In this document: positions 36,622 through 48,050 of the stretch, in pieces
Layout of the letters: every line of letters begins with the position of its first letter
Position numbering within the stretch: position 1 is the stretch's first letter
NCBI RefSeq assembly: GCF_963675165.1
Contig: NC_087379.1
Location: 1,001,001 to 1,065,000, forward strand
Source: Halichondria panicea
Lineage: Eukaryota > Porifera > Demospongiae > Suberitida > Halichondriidae
Direction of reading: 5' to 3'
DNA: 64,000 bases
Program-made: the position numbers and the translations under genes
Notes under the pieces: model-generated
The model's input: only the letters and a program-made list of their open reading frames with translations
Told to the model about the DNA's origin: nothing
Databases searched by the model: none

Positions 36622-37329
36622 TGCGTACACTGGTGTCCCATAAATTCTGGCAGAGTTTGATGATGGGGGAAATGTGTTCACAAGACCATTTTCTCACCAA
36701 CTCACGCAGACAAACAACCAGATCACTGAATATAGGTTATAGTATGTTTCTACTACTGTGAGCTCATGAGGTAAACAGCACTCTCAAGTGAGTAGGTAAG
36801 AACATATTCGTGAGTCTCGTCACACCGACAATGCACACCTCTAACCTTTCTATTGCATACTCAGCAAATGTCTCTTCCACAAATCTGTCATCATACCTAT
36901 CGAGTGAACACACAAACTGTTCTAGTTCCTGGAACAATACGTACGGACGTTTCTCTCTCCAATTTGGAAGGTAATTAAAAACCAATTAATGACATGTTGA
37001 ATGCTTTTATTGGTTGCAATATCGGCTGCAGGGAGGTGTTGGCTGCTCCTCTCGTTCTGAATCTGCCCAATCAGATCAACTGGAAGTCGTGTCTGGCAAC
37101 AAAGGACGAGGAGACAAAAGCTGCTCTAGAAATAAGGAAAAACTTTGAACCATATTATTTTGATTTCATATGCAACTGACAACGATGATATTTTCACTTT
37201 TACAATTGTTTTGTGTATTAGCTAGTTGTCCAATAATAATTATGGTTGGCCATATATTATATAGTTATAGGAGTGCAGATCAATATCAGTGGGCAATTAT
37301 TTTCCTTGTCCCAATGTTGTATTAGAATG

Positions 37330-37405
37330 CTGTCCATGAGCTGGAGGAGGGTAGTTATGCTGACATTGCAATAGTCAATAAGGGGGAGGGGCTGGTTGCA
37401 TGCTA
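37330..37405 (-). pseudogene. 5' scrap of a lost DNAJC25 copy
   Basis: Twin of 15268-15345, lying between the CWF-A' 3' end and the KK-C 3' end. Confidence 0.5.
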
Positions 37406-37547
37406 TACACACATTATATACCTCTACTTATACTGTAACCTCTACTAGTAATTAGTACCATGCAAGCTAGTATAACATGTTTCACTCTAGAAAACAATTA
37501 TCATGAAAATTTGGGTTATTTATAATTTTATAATTATACCAAAACAA

Positions 37548-40435
37548 TTAAGAAATAGTTGTTGCAGTTCTAATTTTATACACAGTAGATTGTCTTACAT
37601 TGTTCCATCCCCCAATCATAAGGCACTGTGATGGAGACAGTGACACAGTGGCAGCTCCTGCTATAGGAGATGGTAGATCACCAACGTAGAGCCAGGAGTC
37701 CATCGAGGATGAGTAGGCGTAGATCCTTTGAGTGGCTTCACGTTCACTAACCGCTCCACCAGCAGCAAAGAGGGTGTCGGATATCGTTACAGGGGAGGGA
37801 AGGTAAGACGGTGTGTTGGATATTGTATTCCAGATAGAGTCGGCTTTGTTGGCACTCCCATCATCCTGTCGGTCTGCTGAAATGAGCTTGTCGACTTGAG
37901 CAGCACACACCTTGTTTAGATAATTGCCGTCATATCCCCCCATTAGGTACACTGTGTTGTTGTAGACAATTCCTCTTTGGTAGTAACAAGCATATGGTAG
38001 TCTGTCTGTCTCGCTCCACTGGGAGGTGCTGATGTTGTAGATCTCAACAATATCAATAAAGTTACCAGGGCTCAGCGAACCTCCTGCTACGACCAGATGT
38101 GTTGGGAGACTAACGACTGCTGATAAATGCCTCGCTGTGGGCATGAGTGGGATCGTCTGTTTCCAGTTCCTTCCTTTGTTAAACACATGTACCACGTTGG
38201 ATGTAGAGATGGATGAAATCATACCGCCAACTGCTACCAGTTCAGCTTTGACCTCCCCCAGACCAAAACAGCGTACAGGAAGTCTGGGCAGAGTTGACCA
38301 GACGTCTTGTGGCGGATCGTAACAGTGGACACAGTAATCGTCATCATCGTAATCACAGATTCCTCCACCATAGTAGACCTTGCCATTGATGGTTATCGCT
38401 TGCCCACTAGACATCTTCACTGGAGCCTCAGAGCACTGACTGTAGGACAACTGAACCTGTAGGGACTGGAGAATATACAGAGAGTCAATAACTTGTGTGT
38501 TGCATGTGATGAATGATTGTCTATTAATTAAGGGAATGTAATCACATGCAGGTTAACAATGTTATAAGGTTACCATGGCAACACAATTATTATAACAGTA
38601 TCGATCCTGTGGAACATAATTTTCCGCTTATTATTATATAATTTGGCTCTTATATAGGAGTCGTGATTATAGCAGAATATATTCACATGCTATAGCTAGC
38701 CATTATAATTACAAGCCACACTATAATACACACAGCTACTTTGACGAATTACCGAGCATAGCAAAAACAGAATTATAACTTTGAGTTCAATTGGAACATT
38801 AAATGGACTAGGCACATTAGGTTGACTATACAATAAGAGATACGACGGTACAGATGTGTGCACTTAGTGGTACAGTGTTGATGAGCTCACCTGTGGTTTG
38901 CTGGTCAGGTAGTCTCTAGTTTTGGTGAGCTGGTTGTTCAAACTCTGAATGGTGGCTTCTTTCTTTTGAAGGGAAGTGTCCTTGGAGGCAAGCATCAAAT
39001 CTTTGTGAGCAATAGTCGAATCTTTGTGAGCAATTGTTGAATCTTTGACAGCAATAGTGGAATCTTTTTGAGCGATAATAGAGTTTTTGTCAGCTAAACA
39101 AGCTTGCTCTTGTTCCACTTGTGCAGTGAGATTGGTGACATCTGTTTCCAGTTGAGCTATTTTTGTAGCTTTAGATACAAGCTCGTTGTGAGTGTAGTTG
39201 ACGTTGGCAATTTGTTGCTCCACCTCTTCAGTGAGTTGCTTACATTGAGTTTCTACCTCAGTAATTCTAGCATCTTTCATGTTAACAATTGTCTCATTAT
39301 CTTCGAGTTGACCTTTAAGATTTTCGTTTTCCAATTTCAACTGATCAGTTTCCACGGAGTGCACCAACTGCATACAATCGACAGTGTTTTCACTTTCTTC
39401 CTCTTGTCGTCTTTTCTCCTCCGCCAGTGCCTCGTTCTCTCCTGCTTTCTCCTGGATTGCCGAGTCCTTCCTCACAACCTCCTCCTCAAGCTCCCTCTTC
39501 TCTGTCAGTAGGGCACTCACTCGCTGGAGCATCTCCACTCTGTTCTCAAAGGAGGGAGGGTGTTCAAGTACCACACCCACCATCCGACCCACTATCTCCA
39601 CTGCTCTAGGCCTTCGCTGAGGGTTGTTGCTGAGACAGCGCATGATGAGGTCCATCAGAGGGTGGTCTGGGGTAATCTTTCGAAGAAAATGTTCACGTCG
39701 TTCAGCTTCCGTCACTGGTATCAGTCTGTCAGGATTAGCAGGATCGATTCTGTTGGGGCCGATCTTTGGTAGTGGCCACTCTGCTGTGAAGGTGTGAATC
39801 ATCATGACCCCAAAGGAGAACACATCCACACTGGTGTCGTAGTGGGGGTCGGCAACCATCACTTCGGGGGGCATGTACGCTGGGGTGCCAGGGGTCTCAG
39901 TCATTCGACTCGCTTGAAGGGGGGTGAGGTTCAATATTCGAGCAACCCCCAGATCAGATATCTTGGCCGTCATGTTGGTGGACAAGAGGACATTGTTGGC
40001 TGAGAGGTCTCTGTGCACAATGATTGGTGTTTGGCCATGGAGGTAGACCAGGCCCAGTGAGACGTCATGGAGGATGGAGAAGTTGATCTCATCGGGGAGA
40101 ATACCGTAGCGCTCGAGACAGCTGGTCAAGTTGGTGGGGAGGAACTCCATGACTAGGATGGGGAACTGAGAGCCTTCCTCAAAACAGACTCCCAGAAACT
40201 GGACAATGTTGGGGTGTCTAGTTTGACTGAGCAGGTGACACTCCTCCAGATACCTTCGTGCTGCATGCCCGATTCCAGTATCGTAGAGAACTCGGTAAAG
40301 CTTCTTGCCGGCACATTTCAGTCCTCGATACTCTAGCTCCATGACAACAGCGTAGGAACCTCGTCCAAACTCATTCTCAGTGATGCGAACTTGTCTCAGA
40401 GTGAACTGCTCGAAAGCTTGTGGATTTACAGCCAT
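37548..40435 (-). CDS. TKL-like kinase, coiled coil, kelch propeller (KK-C)
   Basis: Exons 40435-38891 (515 codons) and 38465-37548 give about 820 residues. The kinase is intact: Gly loop GRGSYAVV (His to Arg), AGKK, HRDLSANN, DLG, PPE. The coiled coil keeps three KDSTIAx heptads and adds TDVTNLTAQVEQ. Kelch loops are again distinct: YYGGGICDYDDDDY, AVGGMISSISTSN, VAGGSLSPGNFIDI, MGGYDGNYLN, AAGGAVSEREAT. Pre-blade loops also differ (TARHLSAVV, ACYYQRG, PIAGAAT). The frames around them are the same as in KK-A and B. Start chosen at MAVNPQAF as elsewhere. Confidence 0.85.
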
Positions 40436-40624
40436 TGTCTTCGTTACTGTGTGAATAGAAAAGCACGCAATATTAGAAACGCAATCCAGCTGGATATATA
40501 ACAAAAAAGAATCCTTTCACTATGTACGTCTAGATATAAAGTAATAATTATTGCCAAGACTTGAAAAACAAAGCCATACAGAGAGTGAGGCTCAGGTTTA
40601 CAGGACAGCTATTCAGTTGATCTT

Positions 40625-40799
40625 ACCTGTACTGTATAGAAAGCTTGGTAGAGGTTAAGTTACAGAGAGATAGAGAACTGTAGCGGCAAACACAACGAAA
40701 AAGTCAAGAACGAGATACGCCCCCTTCTTTGTGCAAGCAAAAGGGGGCGTGGCTACTTGCAAGGTTTTGTGCATTATTTAGAATACCACCAAGTCAAGG
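40625..40799. promoter_or_regulatory. Palindromic bidirectional promoter, KK-C / CWF-C
   Basis: ACGCCCCC (about 40717) and AGGGGGCGTGGC (about 40742) face each other across about 17 bp, just as at KK-B. The KK-C noncoding exon lies left and the CWF-C ATG at 40800 lies right. Confidence 0.55.
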
Positions 40800-42184
40800 A
40801 TGAAAATGTAAGGAGCTAGCTAGCTCTAGTGCAAGTGTACTCACCTAGATCTCCTTCTCCCCCTCACTCAGTCTGGTGTGTGGAGATGTGGAGGGTCACT
40901 TCAAGCAACTGTTTAGCAGAGTCCAGAGCATCCTCTCCAAGAACAAAGACTTTGAGGTAGCTACATACAATGGATGCACACACTCACTGCAGTGCCAGTG
41001 CATTTATTGTCCCTTTATGTAGCTGCTGTTGTGTGTTGGATCTTTCTTTAGCTCTGACTGCCAGGAGGAGTGGAGCAAGTATCGGGAGGGGGTGGAAACA
41101 GGTAATTAAACGATATTAAATCACCTTCCTCTGACATTTATTACACCCCCATGCACAGTGCCTCTACCGACGTTCATCCTTGGCCCGTGTTCGATTGAGC
41201 ATGGCCAGTTCTATGGAGACTTGTCACGTGATGGAGGAGAGCTTTGCCCCAATGTCACATGTCTAGGTACAGTGTATGCATGTTGTTAACCACTCTATCA
41301 GTACACACATGAGTCACACTCCATTACAGGTCAGCGTGGAGTGTACAGTGCGTCCAGTGGTCTGAGGGTGGCCTATCTCAGTGGGAGCTACCAGGGGAGG
41401 ACCTATCAGCATCAAGACAAGGGAGATAATCTATTGGTCAGTTCTCTTCCCAATCACCTGGAAAAGTTGTTGAACTAGTTTTTGTTTCTCCCTCTAGCGA
41501 CCATATTTCACTGACTCTGATGTGTCCTGGTTGGAGGGTCAGTGCAGTGGAGAGGGCTACCGTGGAGTGGACATTCTCCTCACCTCTGATTGGCCCGGGG
41601 CAGTGGACAAGTTCACAGTGGCTCCTGTGAGACCTAGCTCCCAGTTATTGTAGGATGGACCAGTACCTTAATAATATCTTATGCTCATGCAGGACGGACT
41701 GGACCTGAGTGCAGTGGGGGCAAAGCCTCTGAGTAAACTGGCCATGTGTCTCAAGCCACGCTACCATTTTGCAGCTCTACACCAAACCTTCTATGAGAGA
41801 ATACCGTACAGGTACAGTACGACCATCCCTGTATTTTGAAGTATTAGAGTCTGCTCTTTAAATTGAGTTCTGATGTTCTAGAAGCCTGTTTAGATGGTAT
41901 TCTAAAAACATTTTTTTTTGAAACGAGCGATGATTTCTTTTTTTCAGAAAAAGGCCTTAACTTGAAAGGCTTTTTTGGGATTCAAAATAACTCTGTCCCT
42001 GAGTTTTGGGTGAGATCCAGATATGAGTGAGGGGGGATTTTTGCTGTTTTCGATCCAACCCTACTATTAGCACTACATAATTACGATTGAACGTATTGAA
42101 AGGCGTTTTTCTAAATATCAGAAAATGAATGTGCATGATTTGACCAACACAACTAAAGTTTCGACCCTTTAAAATATAACTAGG

Positions 42185-42535
42185 GCATACGTATACATAT
42201 ACTGGTTCTTCGGTCCCTGTCCTGTTGTCTGTTTCTTTCTCTCTGCTCTGCAGAGAGACCTGCACGGCGGTTTGCACTACGAGATCGGGTGTTCATATCT
42301 AGTATCTCTTGCTCTAGAAGCTGTAGTCTCTTTCTTCGGGCCTGCATGCTATACGATGGCCACGAGAGCTGTACTGTGCATGCTAACGCTAACGATGGCC
42401 ACGCCTCTTTGTCTGCATGCATGCCCCCCGGGGGAACCCAACCCACATCCGTTGCAGACATATATACAAATATACGAATATATCCACATGGGCCAGAATC
42501 AGGTAGTACGATTATTCGCTTCCCGCTCGGCAATT
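42185..42535. mobile_element. Insertion in CWF-C intron 7 with a basic open frame
   Basis: About 350 bp absent from CWF-A and CWF-B interrupts the intron and is flanked by atacgta on both sides. On the minus strand it holds a frame with QARRKRLQLLEQEILDMN and LSAEQRERNRQQDRDRR, a basic repeat-rich stretch like the N-termini of some DNA-transposon proteins. I cannot assign a family. Confidence 0.35.
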
Positions 42536-42925
42536 ATACGTACATCCCATCTTTAAATCCCTACACAGTAATACCTCCACAACTTTTGATGCTAACTGTA
42601 TTGTGCTTCATTTCATGCAGGAATCACAAAATCCTCCAAGGCAAGCCACATCATGTGACACGATTCTTGGCTTTGGCTCAAGTGGGAAATCCAGACAAGA
42701 AGAAAAGAGTGAGTTGAAATCATTCTAGTTATTAATGATGTCATCATCTTCATACCTGCAGTATCTGTATGCATTCTCTGTCACACCCATGAGCTCCATG
42801 GACGAGAAAGAGCTGACTCAGCAACCACCCACTGCCACCAACTGTCCCTACACTGAACTAGTCAAATCTTTGGTAAGAAAACTATTATCCTATAATGTCT
42901 AGCTATCGTTGAAGGGCCAATATAC

Positions 42926-43376
42926 ATGTACATTGCAGTGTAGTAGTAACAGTTAAAAGGTTGAAGGGGCCACTTGGTTGGTGCAAAACACCACCCAAGT
43001 GGGACTGCCCCTGGCCTGGAGTGCAGGTAATTTGAGGCAGGAAGCCACACCTTCTCATTGTGACATCATAATTAGCTGCGGCCTAGCTACAAGCTTATTA
43101 GCTCTGAACAAGAACTAAAGTCTATATAATAATTATTTTGCACTCTCAAAACCCACACACACACACACACACACATCCACCCACACACACACTGAAGTTT
43201 ATTATACATTCAAAATGTATAATATATACAGCAGTTCAAAATAAAACATGTATTATCATTCAGAAACGTCCAAAAACTTCTTTCATTCTGATTACAACTT
43301 TCTCCTTGTCAATAATTATTGGTTATTTAGAACACCTATCCAACTCAGGAAGCTCGGAAGTTAAGGGGGCCACTGC
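42926..43376. mobile_element. Insertion in CWF-C intron 9
   Basis: About 450 bp between aatatacat and aattttcc, absent from the other copies, starts near CATTGCAGTG and ends near CACTGCATTG, which are inverted. It contains a CA run at about 43152-43190. No coding signal seen. Confidence 0.45.
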
Positions 43377-44928
43377 ATTGTCCAATTTTCCAAGCAAAAA
43401 CTTGCGTTATGTAGCACTCTGAGAGTCCTATACATGTATCTCTAGATATCACCATTATTTTGTGTTGTAGTTCAAATCTACCATGTTTGCAGAGGTCAAA
43501 GTTTATTGTGTACCTACTCCCACACACTGTGCAGAGGGAGTCTCAAGAGGAGGCTGGGCCTAACTTCTTCTTTGACCAGAGGGCTCTTGATTCCGCTCAT
43601 CGCAAACAGAAGAGACAACAGGACGGAGGACCCCCTGCAAAGAGACGACCCCCTCCCCAGCCCAGGGGGCCGTGCTGGTTCTGTCTGGGAGGCAAGGAAG
43701 TGGAGAAACATCTCGTGGTCTCCATCGGAGATCATGTGAGATAGAGTGTGTTGTACTTGCTAATACTGCACATACAAAATACAATGTAGCTCACAAATAG
43801 CAGACCACTAACAGTTTGTATTGTATACCCTATATAGACGTACCTGGCTTTATCCAAGGGTGGGATGGTACCAGAGCATGTGCTGGTCCTACCCATCGGT
43901 CACTATGCAGCCTCCACTGACGCACCACCAGTGAGTTCATGTGCTGTGTGTACCACTGCTGTGTGTGTATAGTCATTGTTTGTATTGTGGAGAGTATGTT
44001 TCCATGCTCTGTGTGTACTATTTAGCAGTCTGTAGTGGTCAGCCTGTAAGCAGGCCACCCTCTATAATACAGCCAGGTTAATGGGCCCCAAAGTCTCCAT
44101 AGCATGTGTTTGGACCTGTGTTAGCAGACCACCTCTTTAGTACAGCCACTGTTGGTCTGCCCACTGTGTAAGCAGAGATCACTATACCATATATCATGCA
44201 TGTACACTGTATGACCTGTGCTCTATTACTGTAGGAGGTTTTGGAGGAGCTTGGAAAGTTTAAGAGTGCTCTGAGGAAGTACTTCAACAGCAAAGATCAG
44301 TCGTGTGTCATCTTCAAGAGAAACTACAAATTACAGCATCTTCAACTACAGGTCAGTACCGTTAAGGCCGTATTATCATGTGATGTGATTGATACTGTAT
44401 GGTTGGTGTGTTGAATGGTTGGTGTGTTGAGATTAGGCTACAAGGTTTTGAGGGCAAACAGAGGAATGTGATTTCTCATTCAATGGGTCAGGGACTCTTT
44501 CAGCTGCCATAACTTGAATTCTGTGTATTCAATTTCAACGGTTTTATGATTTTAGAAAGAGGCCATCTAGCAAAGATCGTGATGTCATACAATATAGGTC
44601 TTTGCAATCTTGTTTGTGAAGCCATTAGCATTCGCAAACTTACATAATTATGTGGAAACATTGTAGAAATACGGTACATGTTAGTGTGTGTATGGTAGAT
44701 GTGTTGACTGATAGTTGTGTATGGTTAGTGTGTGATGGTAATGGTGGTCACTGTAGGTTATTCCAGTGACCAAGATTCCATCTGATGCTCTGAGACAAGC
44801 CTTCATAGAGTATGGGTGGAGTATGGGGGTGTGGCTTGAGACACTGCCCAGGGAAACACCACCCTCAGAGGTAACACACACACATCATAGCTGTACCATG
44901 TTCTACGTACCATTCTCTAAGCCTTTTA

Positions 44929-45509
44929 TAGCCTCGATTCCAGGCCGATTAAAATACGGCCTGGTACCTATTGCATGGTGATAGTGCACATTCGCTAGTT
45001 TATTCACCAGAATCCTTTCTCTCGTCTATTTTCTATCTATGTACATCAGCTTAGTATTGCGTTGTTTCAGAAGGCTTTCACACTAGTCTAAAGTCAGAAG
45101 AGGCTCTCATCTACTCTATGACGGTTGTATGGTCAGGATGTCTTACCTTGGATCTGTACAGTCTATGGGAAGTGTATGGTGCCTCTTGACTTCTACTTGT
45201 GAAGACAACCCGGCTATAAGACCATCCTAGATATAGTAGATGAGAGCCTCTTCTGTCTTAAAATTAGTGTTCAAGCCTTCTAGACCAACGCAATAGATGA
45301 CATAAGCCACAGCTTCACAGAACTCAGTCATGGAGATAAAGTATTACGGAACATTATTATTCTTAGTAAACGGTATAATTTACGTTCGTAGTACCATTAC
45401 CCATATTCTGAGTAATTTGAAGGGCATGCACACTATCACCCATGCAATACCAGGCCATATTTTAATGCGGCCTGTAATCGATGCTAATAAGCGTATAGAA
45501 TAGGGGCTA
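44929..45509. mobile_element. Longer MITE with TAGCC termini and inner hairpin
   Basis: 581 bp, same left end (TAGCCTCGATTCCAGGCCG) and right end (...GGGGCTA) as the 13798 element. An extra internal inverted repeat (AGTCAGAAGAGGCTCTCATC near 45090 and its partner near 45250) is deleted in the A copies. The left flank agcctttta is intact; the right flank has decayed. Confidence 0.75.
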
Positions 45510-45552
45510 TAAGTTATCAATACTTCTCTTTACCAGAATCTATTAGTTTTGC

Positions 45553-45580
45553 TACACACACACCCTCCCTGAGGGCCCCC

Positions 45581-45611
<31 letters not shown>

Positions 45612-45795
45612 CCTCTCTGAGGGCCTCCCACCCACCCACCCACACACACACACACACACCCTCTCTGAGGACCACCCACCCACACACACACCCACCCACA
45701 CACACCCTTTTTAAGGGCCTCCCACCCACCCACACACACACATACACAGATTGCGTACACTGGTGTCCCACACACACACACACACACACACACAG
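45553..45795 (+). repeat. AC microsatellite and gagggcctcccaccca minisatellite (C copy)
   Basis: CA runs alternate with variants of ctgagggcctcccaccca. As in A, the start of exon 14 (cagattgcgtacactggtgt) occurs twice, at about 45746 and about 45793, each with its own acceptor. Confidence 0.85.
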
Positions 45796-46484
45796 ATTGC
45801 GTACACTGGTGTCCCATAAATCCTGGCAGAGTTTGATGATGGGGGAAATGTGTTCACAAGACGATTTTCTCACCAACTCACGCAGACAAACAACCAGATC
45901 ACTGAATATAGGTTATAGTATGTTTCTACTACTGTGAGCTCATGAGGTAAACAGCACTCTCAAGAGTGAGTAGGTAAGAACATATCCGTGAGTCTCGTCA
46001 CACCGACAATGCACACCTCTAACCTTTTTATTGCATACTCAGCAAATGTCTCTTCCACAAATCTGTCATCATACCTATCGAGTGAACACAAAAACTGTTC
46101 TAGTTCCTGGAACAATACGTACGGACATTTCTCTCTCCAATTTGGAAGGTAATTAAAAACCAATTAATGACATGTTGAATGCTTTTATTGGTTGCAATAT
46201 CGGCTGTAGGGAGGTGTTGGCTGCTCCTCTTGTTCTGAATCTGCCCAATTGGATCTACTGGAAGTCGTGTCTGGCAACAAATGACGAGGAGATGAAAGCT
46301 GCTCTAGAAATGATATAAAGAAATTGACCCATTAATATTTTTTCACCATAATTATTTTATTGACAATGATGATCACATTTTTGTACGCGTTGTAATTATA
46401 ATGTTGATAAAAAATTTTATGTTTTCATACATTGTAATCGGATTATAATTGTCGAGCAATTAATGGGCAATGATTTTGAATATA

Positions 46485-46679
46485 CAGTGGAATCCCTCTA
46501 ACTACATGTATAACGGACACATTTGGGGAACAATAATTATGTTTTGGCCTTTATATACAGAGGTGGCCTTTGTTGAGAGGTTGTTTTGTACACAAACTGT
46601 TCATTTGGGACCTAGGTGCCTGGCCGTTATATAGCAACTGGCCTTTATTCGGAGGTGGTTGTTAACAGAGGTTCCACTG
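46485..46679. mobile_element. Tc1/mariner-type MITE (CAGTGGAA termini)
   Basis: 195 bp bounded by TA dinucleotides, beginning CAGTGGAATCCCTCTAAC and ending GTTAACAGAGGTTCCACTG. Termini of about 19 bp are inverted. The TA flanks fit a Tc1/mariner target duplication. No open frame. Confidence 0.75.
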
Positions 46680-46725
46680 TAACATCAATTTGCATGGAGT
46701 AAAGTAGATAGATGGTCAATTATGA

Positions 46726-46884
46726 CTATAATAGGACTGGGGAGATAAAAATTAATAATGAATGAAGATCAGTGACAGCAGGAATCATGTGCATAGACAC
46801 TGAGTGTTTGCTGAAAGTTAATGATCTCTCCCATTTCTCCTTGTAGAGCTGGTACACTTTCATAGTTGCACGCGCATCTTGTAC
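46726..46884 (-). pseudogene. Orphan last exon of a REXO4/ISG20-like exonuclease
   Basis: On the minus strand a ccacacag acceptor opens a frame VQDARATMKVYQLYKEKWERS, which matches the end of DEDDh exonucleases (REXO4 ends its domain with SIQDAQAAMRLYVMVKKEWE as I recall; the Asp is the last catalytic acid). The frame continues HSVSMHMIPAVTDLHSLL to TAG. No earlier exons of this gene are visible toward 48000; a DNAJC25 fragment sits there instead. A long upstream intron reaching outside the read region is possible but not supported. Confidence 0.5.
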
Positions 46885-47055
46885 CTGTGTGGGGAGGGGA
46901 GTCATGATCAGTTAACAAACTACAGTGTATGCATGACATGGTGTGTGTCGATCACATTCTTAGAAATCGTATAGTCAGCAATATTCCTACTCAAAGTGTA
47001 TCAGAATGGAACAGCCACTGCAACATTACGAGGATGCACAACTAACAATGCTCTG

Positions 47056-47699
47056 TTATAAATGAGGCTGTAGTTTTAGGGTGGACACAGTAACAATCCT
47101 ACTAACACTGTAACCTGAATACACCGCCCACTCATAACATTCAGTACACAAGCATTGCAAACTAGTCTGACCTTGGCATTCTGAGAGAGCTGCAGTGATG
47201 GCTGTATTGTACGAGTGCCACCAGCCGAGGTACTGGACCAGACAGATGACGCTGATGGCCACACCCACAATCACTCGGATGTCCACCTGGGAGGTCCCTC
47301 GACGATGGTCGTAGTGATAGTAGTGACGGTACACTTGCTCTGTGGGGGGGCAGTAACTTATTGTGTGAGTGTGTGTGGTGGGCGTACGATGTGAATGATG
47401 CTATTATAGCAACTATTTACTTCCTAAGAATGCATCTCTCTATATAACAACTCCATTAGCATAACTATCCAATTAACAGGCAAACAGAGAACTGCCATTA
47501 GAGTAGCCATGGTAAAGTTATCACCAATTGCAGGGGAACTGTCTCTAGTTACTAGTAGGTAGTGAGTAATAATTACCCCCTAGCCCTGTACCTACCAGGG
47601 TTTTCAAGAATGTATAGTCATAGTTTGCTCTCTCCTCCTCATCCTTCAGTATCTCATAGGTCGTGCTGATGAGCTGGAACCTCTCCCTAGAGCCCTCAG
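47056..47699 (-). pseudogene. DNAJC25: DNAJC25-like fragment (copy 3)
   Basis: Only two exon blocks remain: VYRHYYHYDHRRGTSQVDIR with the membrane segment VGVAISVICLVQYLGWW and SYNTAITAAL, and AEGSRERFQLISTTYEILK. The first is better kept than in copies 1 and 2 (no extra C), and the second has Gln where they have TAG, but a 2-base insertion shifts it at NYDY. Signal and J-domain exons are missing; homology ends at about 47873. Confidence 0.7.
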
Positions 47700-47879
47700 C
47701 CTGGAGGGGGGAGTGAGGTATTAGGGGCACACAAAGAAATGGAGAGTATAGTATTCATTTCATGAGGGGAGGGGGTACATACAATGTGTCTACACTGTGC
47801 AATTCACTTTACTATGGCACCATTACATTAGATAAAGTTACAAAGCATTTTGTGATGGTTTAGGACTACACAGAGAAAA

Positions 47880-48050
47880 AAGACGTGCTGATTTAGCACA
47901 GAAAACCGTGCTAAACAATGTCTCCATCCAGTTTTAGCACGTTTGCACATGTGCTAAACAACCTGATGTGCTAAACAACCTGATGTGCTAAACCGGCACA
48001 TGTGCTGAATTCTAATGTGCTGAAACAGTTGTGCTAAATCAATTTCAAAC
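47880..48050. repeat. Cluster of gtgctaaa / tttagcac motifs
   Basis: About ten copies of GTGCTAAA, GTGCTGAA or their reverse complement occur in 170 bp, partly as near-tandem units (gtgctaaacaacctgat twice). Direct and inverted copies are mixed, so the strand can form several alternative hairpins. It begins exactly where DNAJC25 homology stops. 48051-48320 holds nothing else I can support. Confidence 0.6.

Larger units (their letters stand above)
32676..37179 (+). pseudogene. CWF19L1: CWF19L1-like gene with nonsense and splice lesions (CWF-A')
   Basis: Same sixteen-exon layout as CWF-A shifted by 22047, starting with ATG at 32676 (MKI exon) and ending after REVLAAPLVLNLP and FEPYYFDFICN. It carries the same TGA in exon 4 (33067-33069), the TAG-bearing insertion in exon 9, the lost exon 12 acceptor, and TAA in exon 14. 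The shared lesions place pseudogenisation before the block duplication. Confidence 0.85.
22555..37595. repeat. 15-kb segmental duplication (copy of 508-15530)
   Basis: Direct reading shows the two blocks match nearly base for base with a constant offset of 22047-22048 (then 22065 after an 18-bp microsatellite difference at 14.5/36.5 kb). Only a handful of substitutions were noticed. Similarity falls off inside the 3' end of the next kelch exon (about 15530 / 37595). It could be a recent tandem duplication or two haplotypes laid end to end. Confidence 0.9.
40800..46318 (+). pseudogene. CWF19L1: CWF19L1-like gene, stop in exon 14 (CWF-C)
   Basis: Exons 1-13 are all open ([65 protein letters not shown]) with usable splice sites, so this is the best-preserved copy. 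The HIT-like region reads YKLQHLQLQ, where others have YKSQHLQLQ. Exon 14, entered at cacag/ATTGCG near 45794, reads IAYTGVP then TAA then ILAEFDDGG, in frame with the human counterpart on both sides of the stop. The last exon ends early (ALEMI). Introns 7 and 9 carry extra insertions. It may yield a protein lacking the last part of the second CwfJ domain. Confidence 0.75.
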
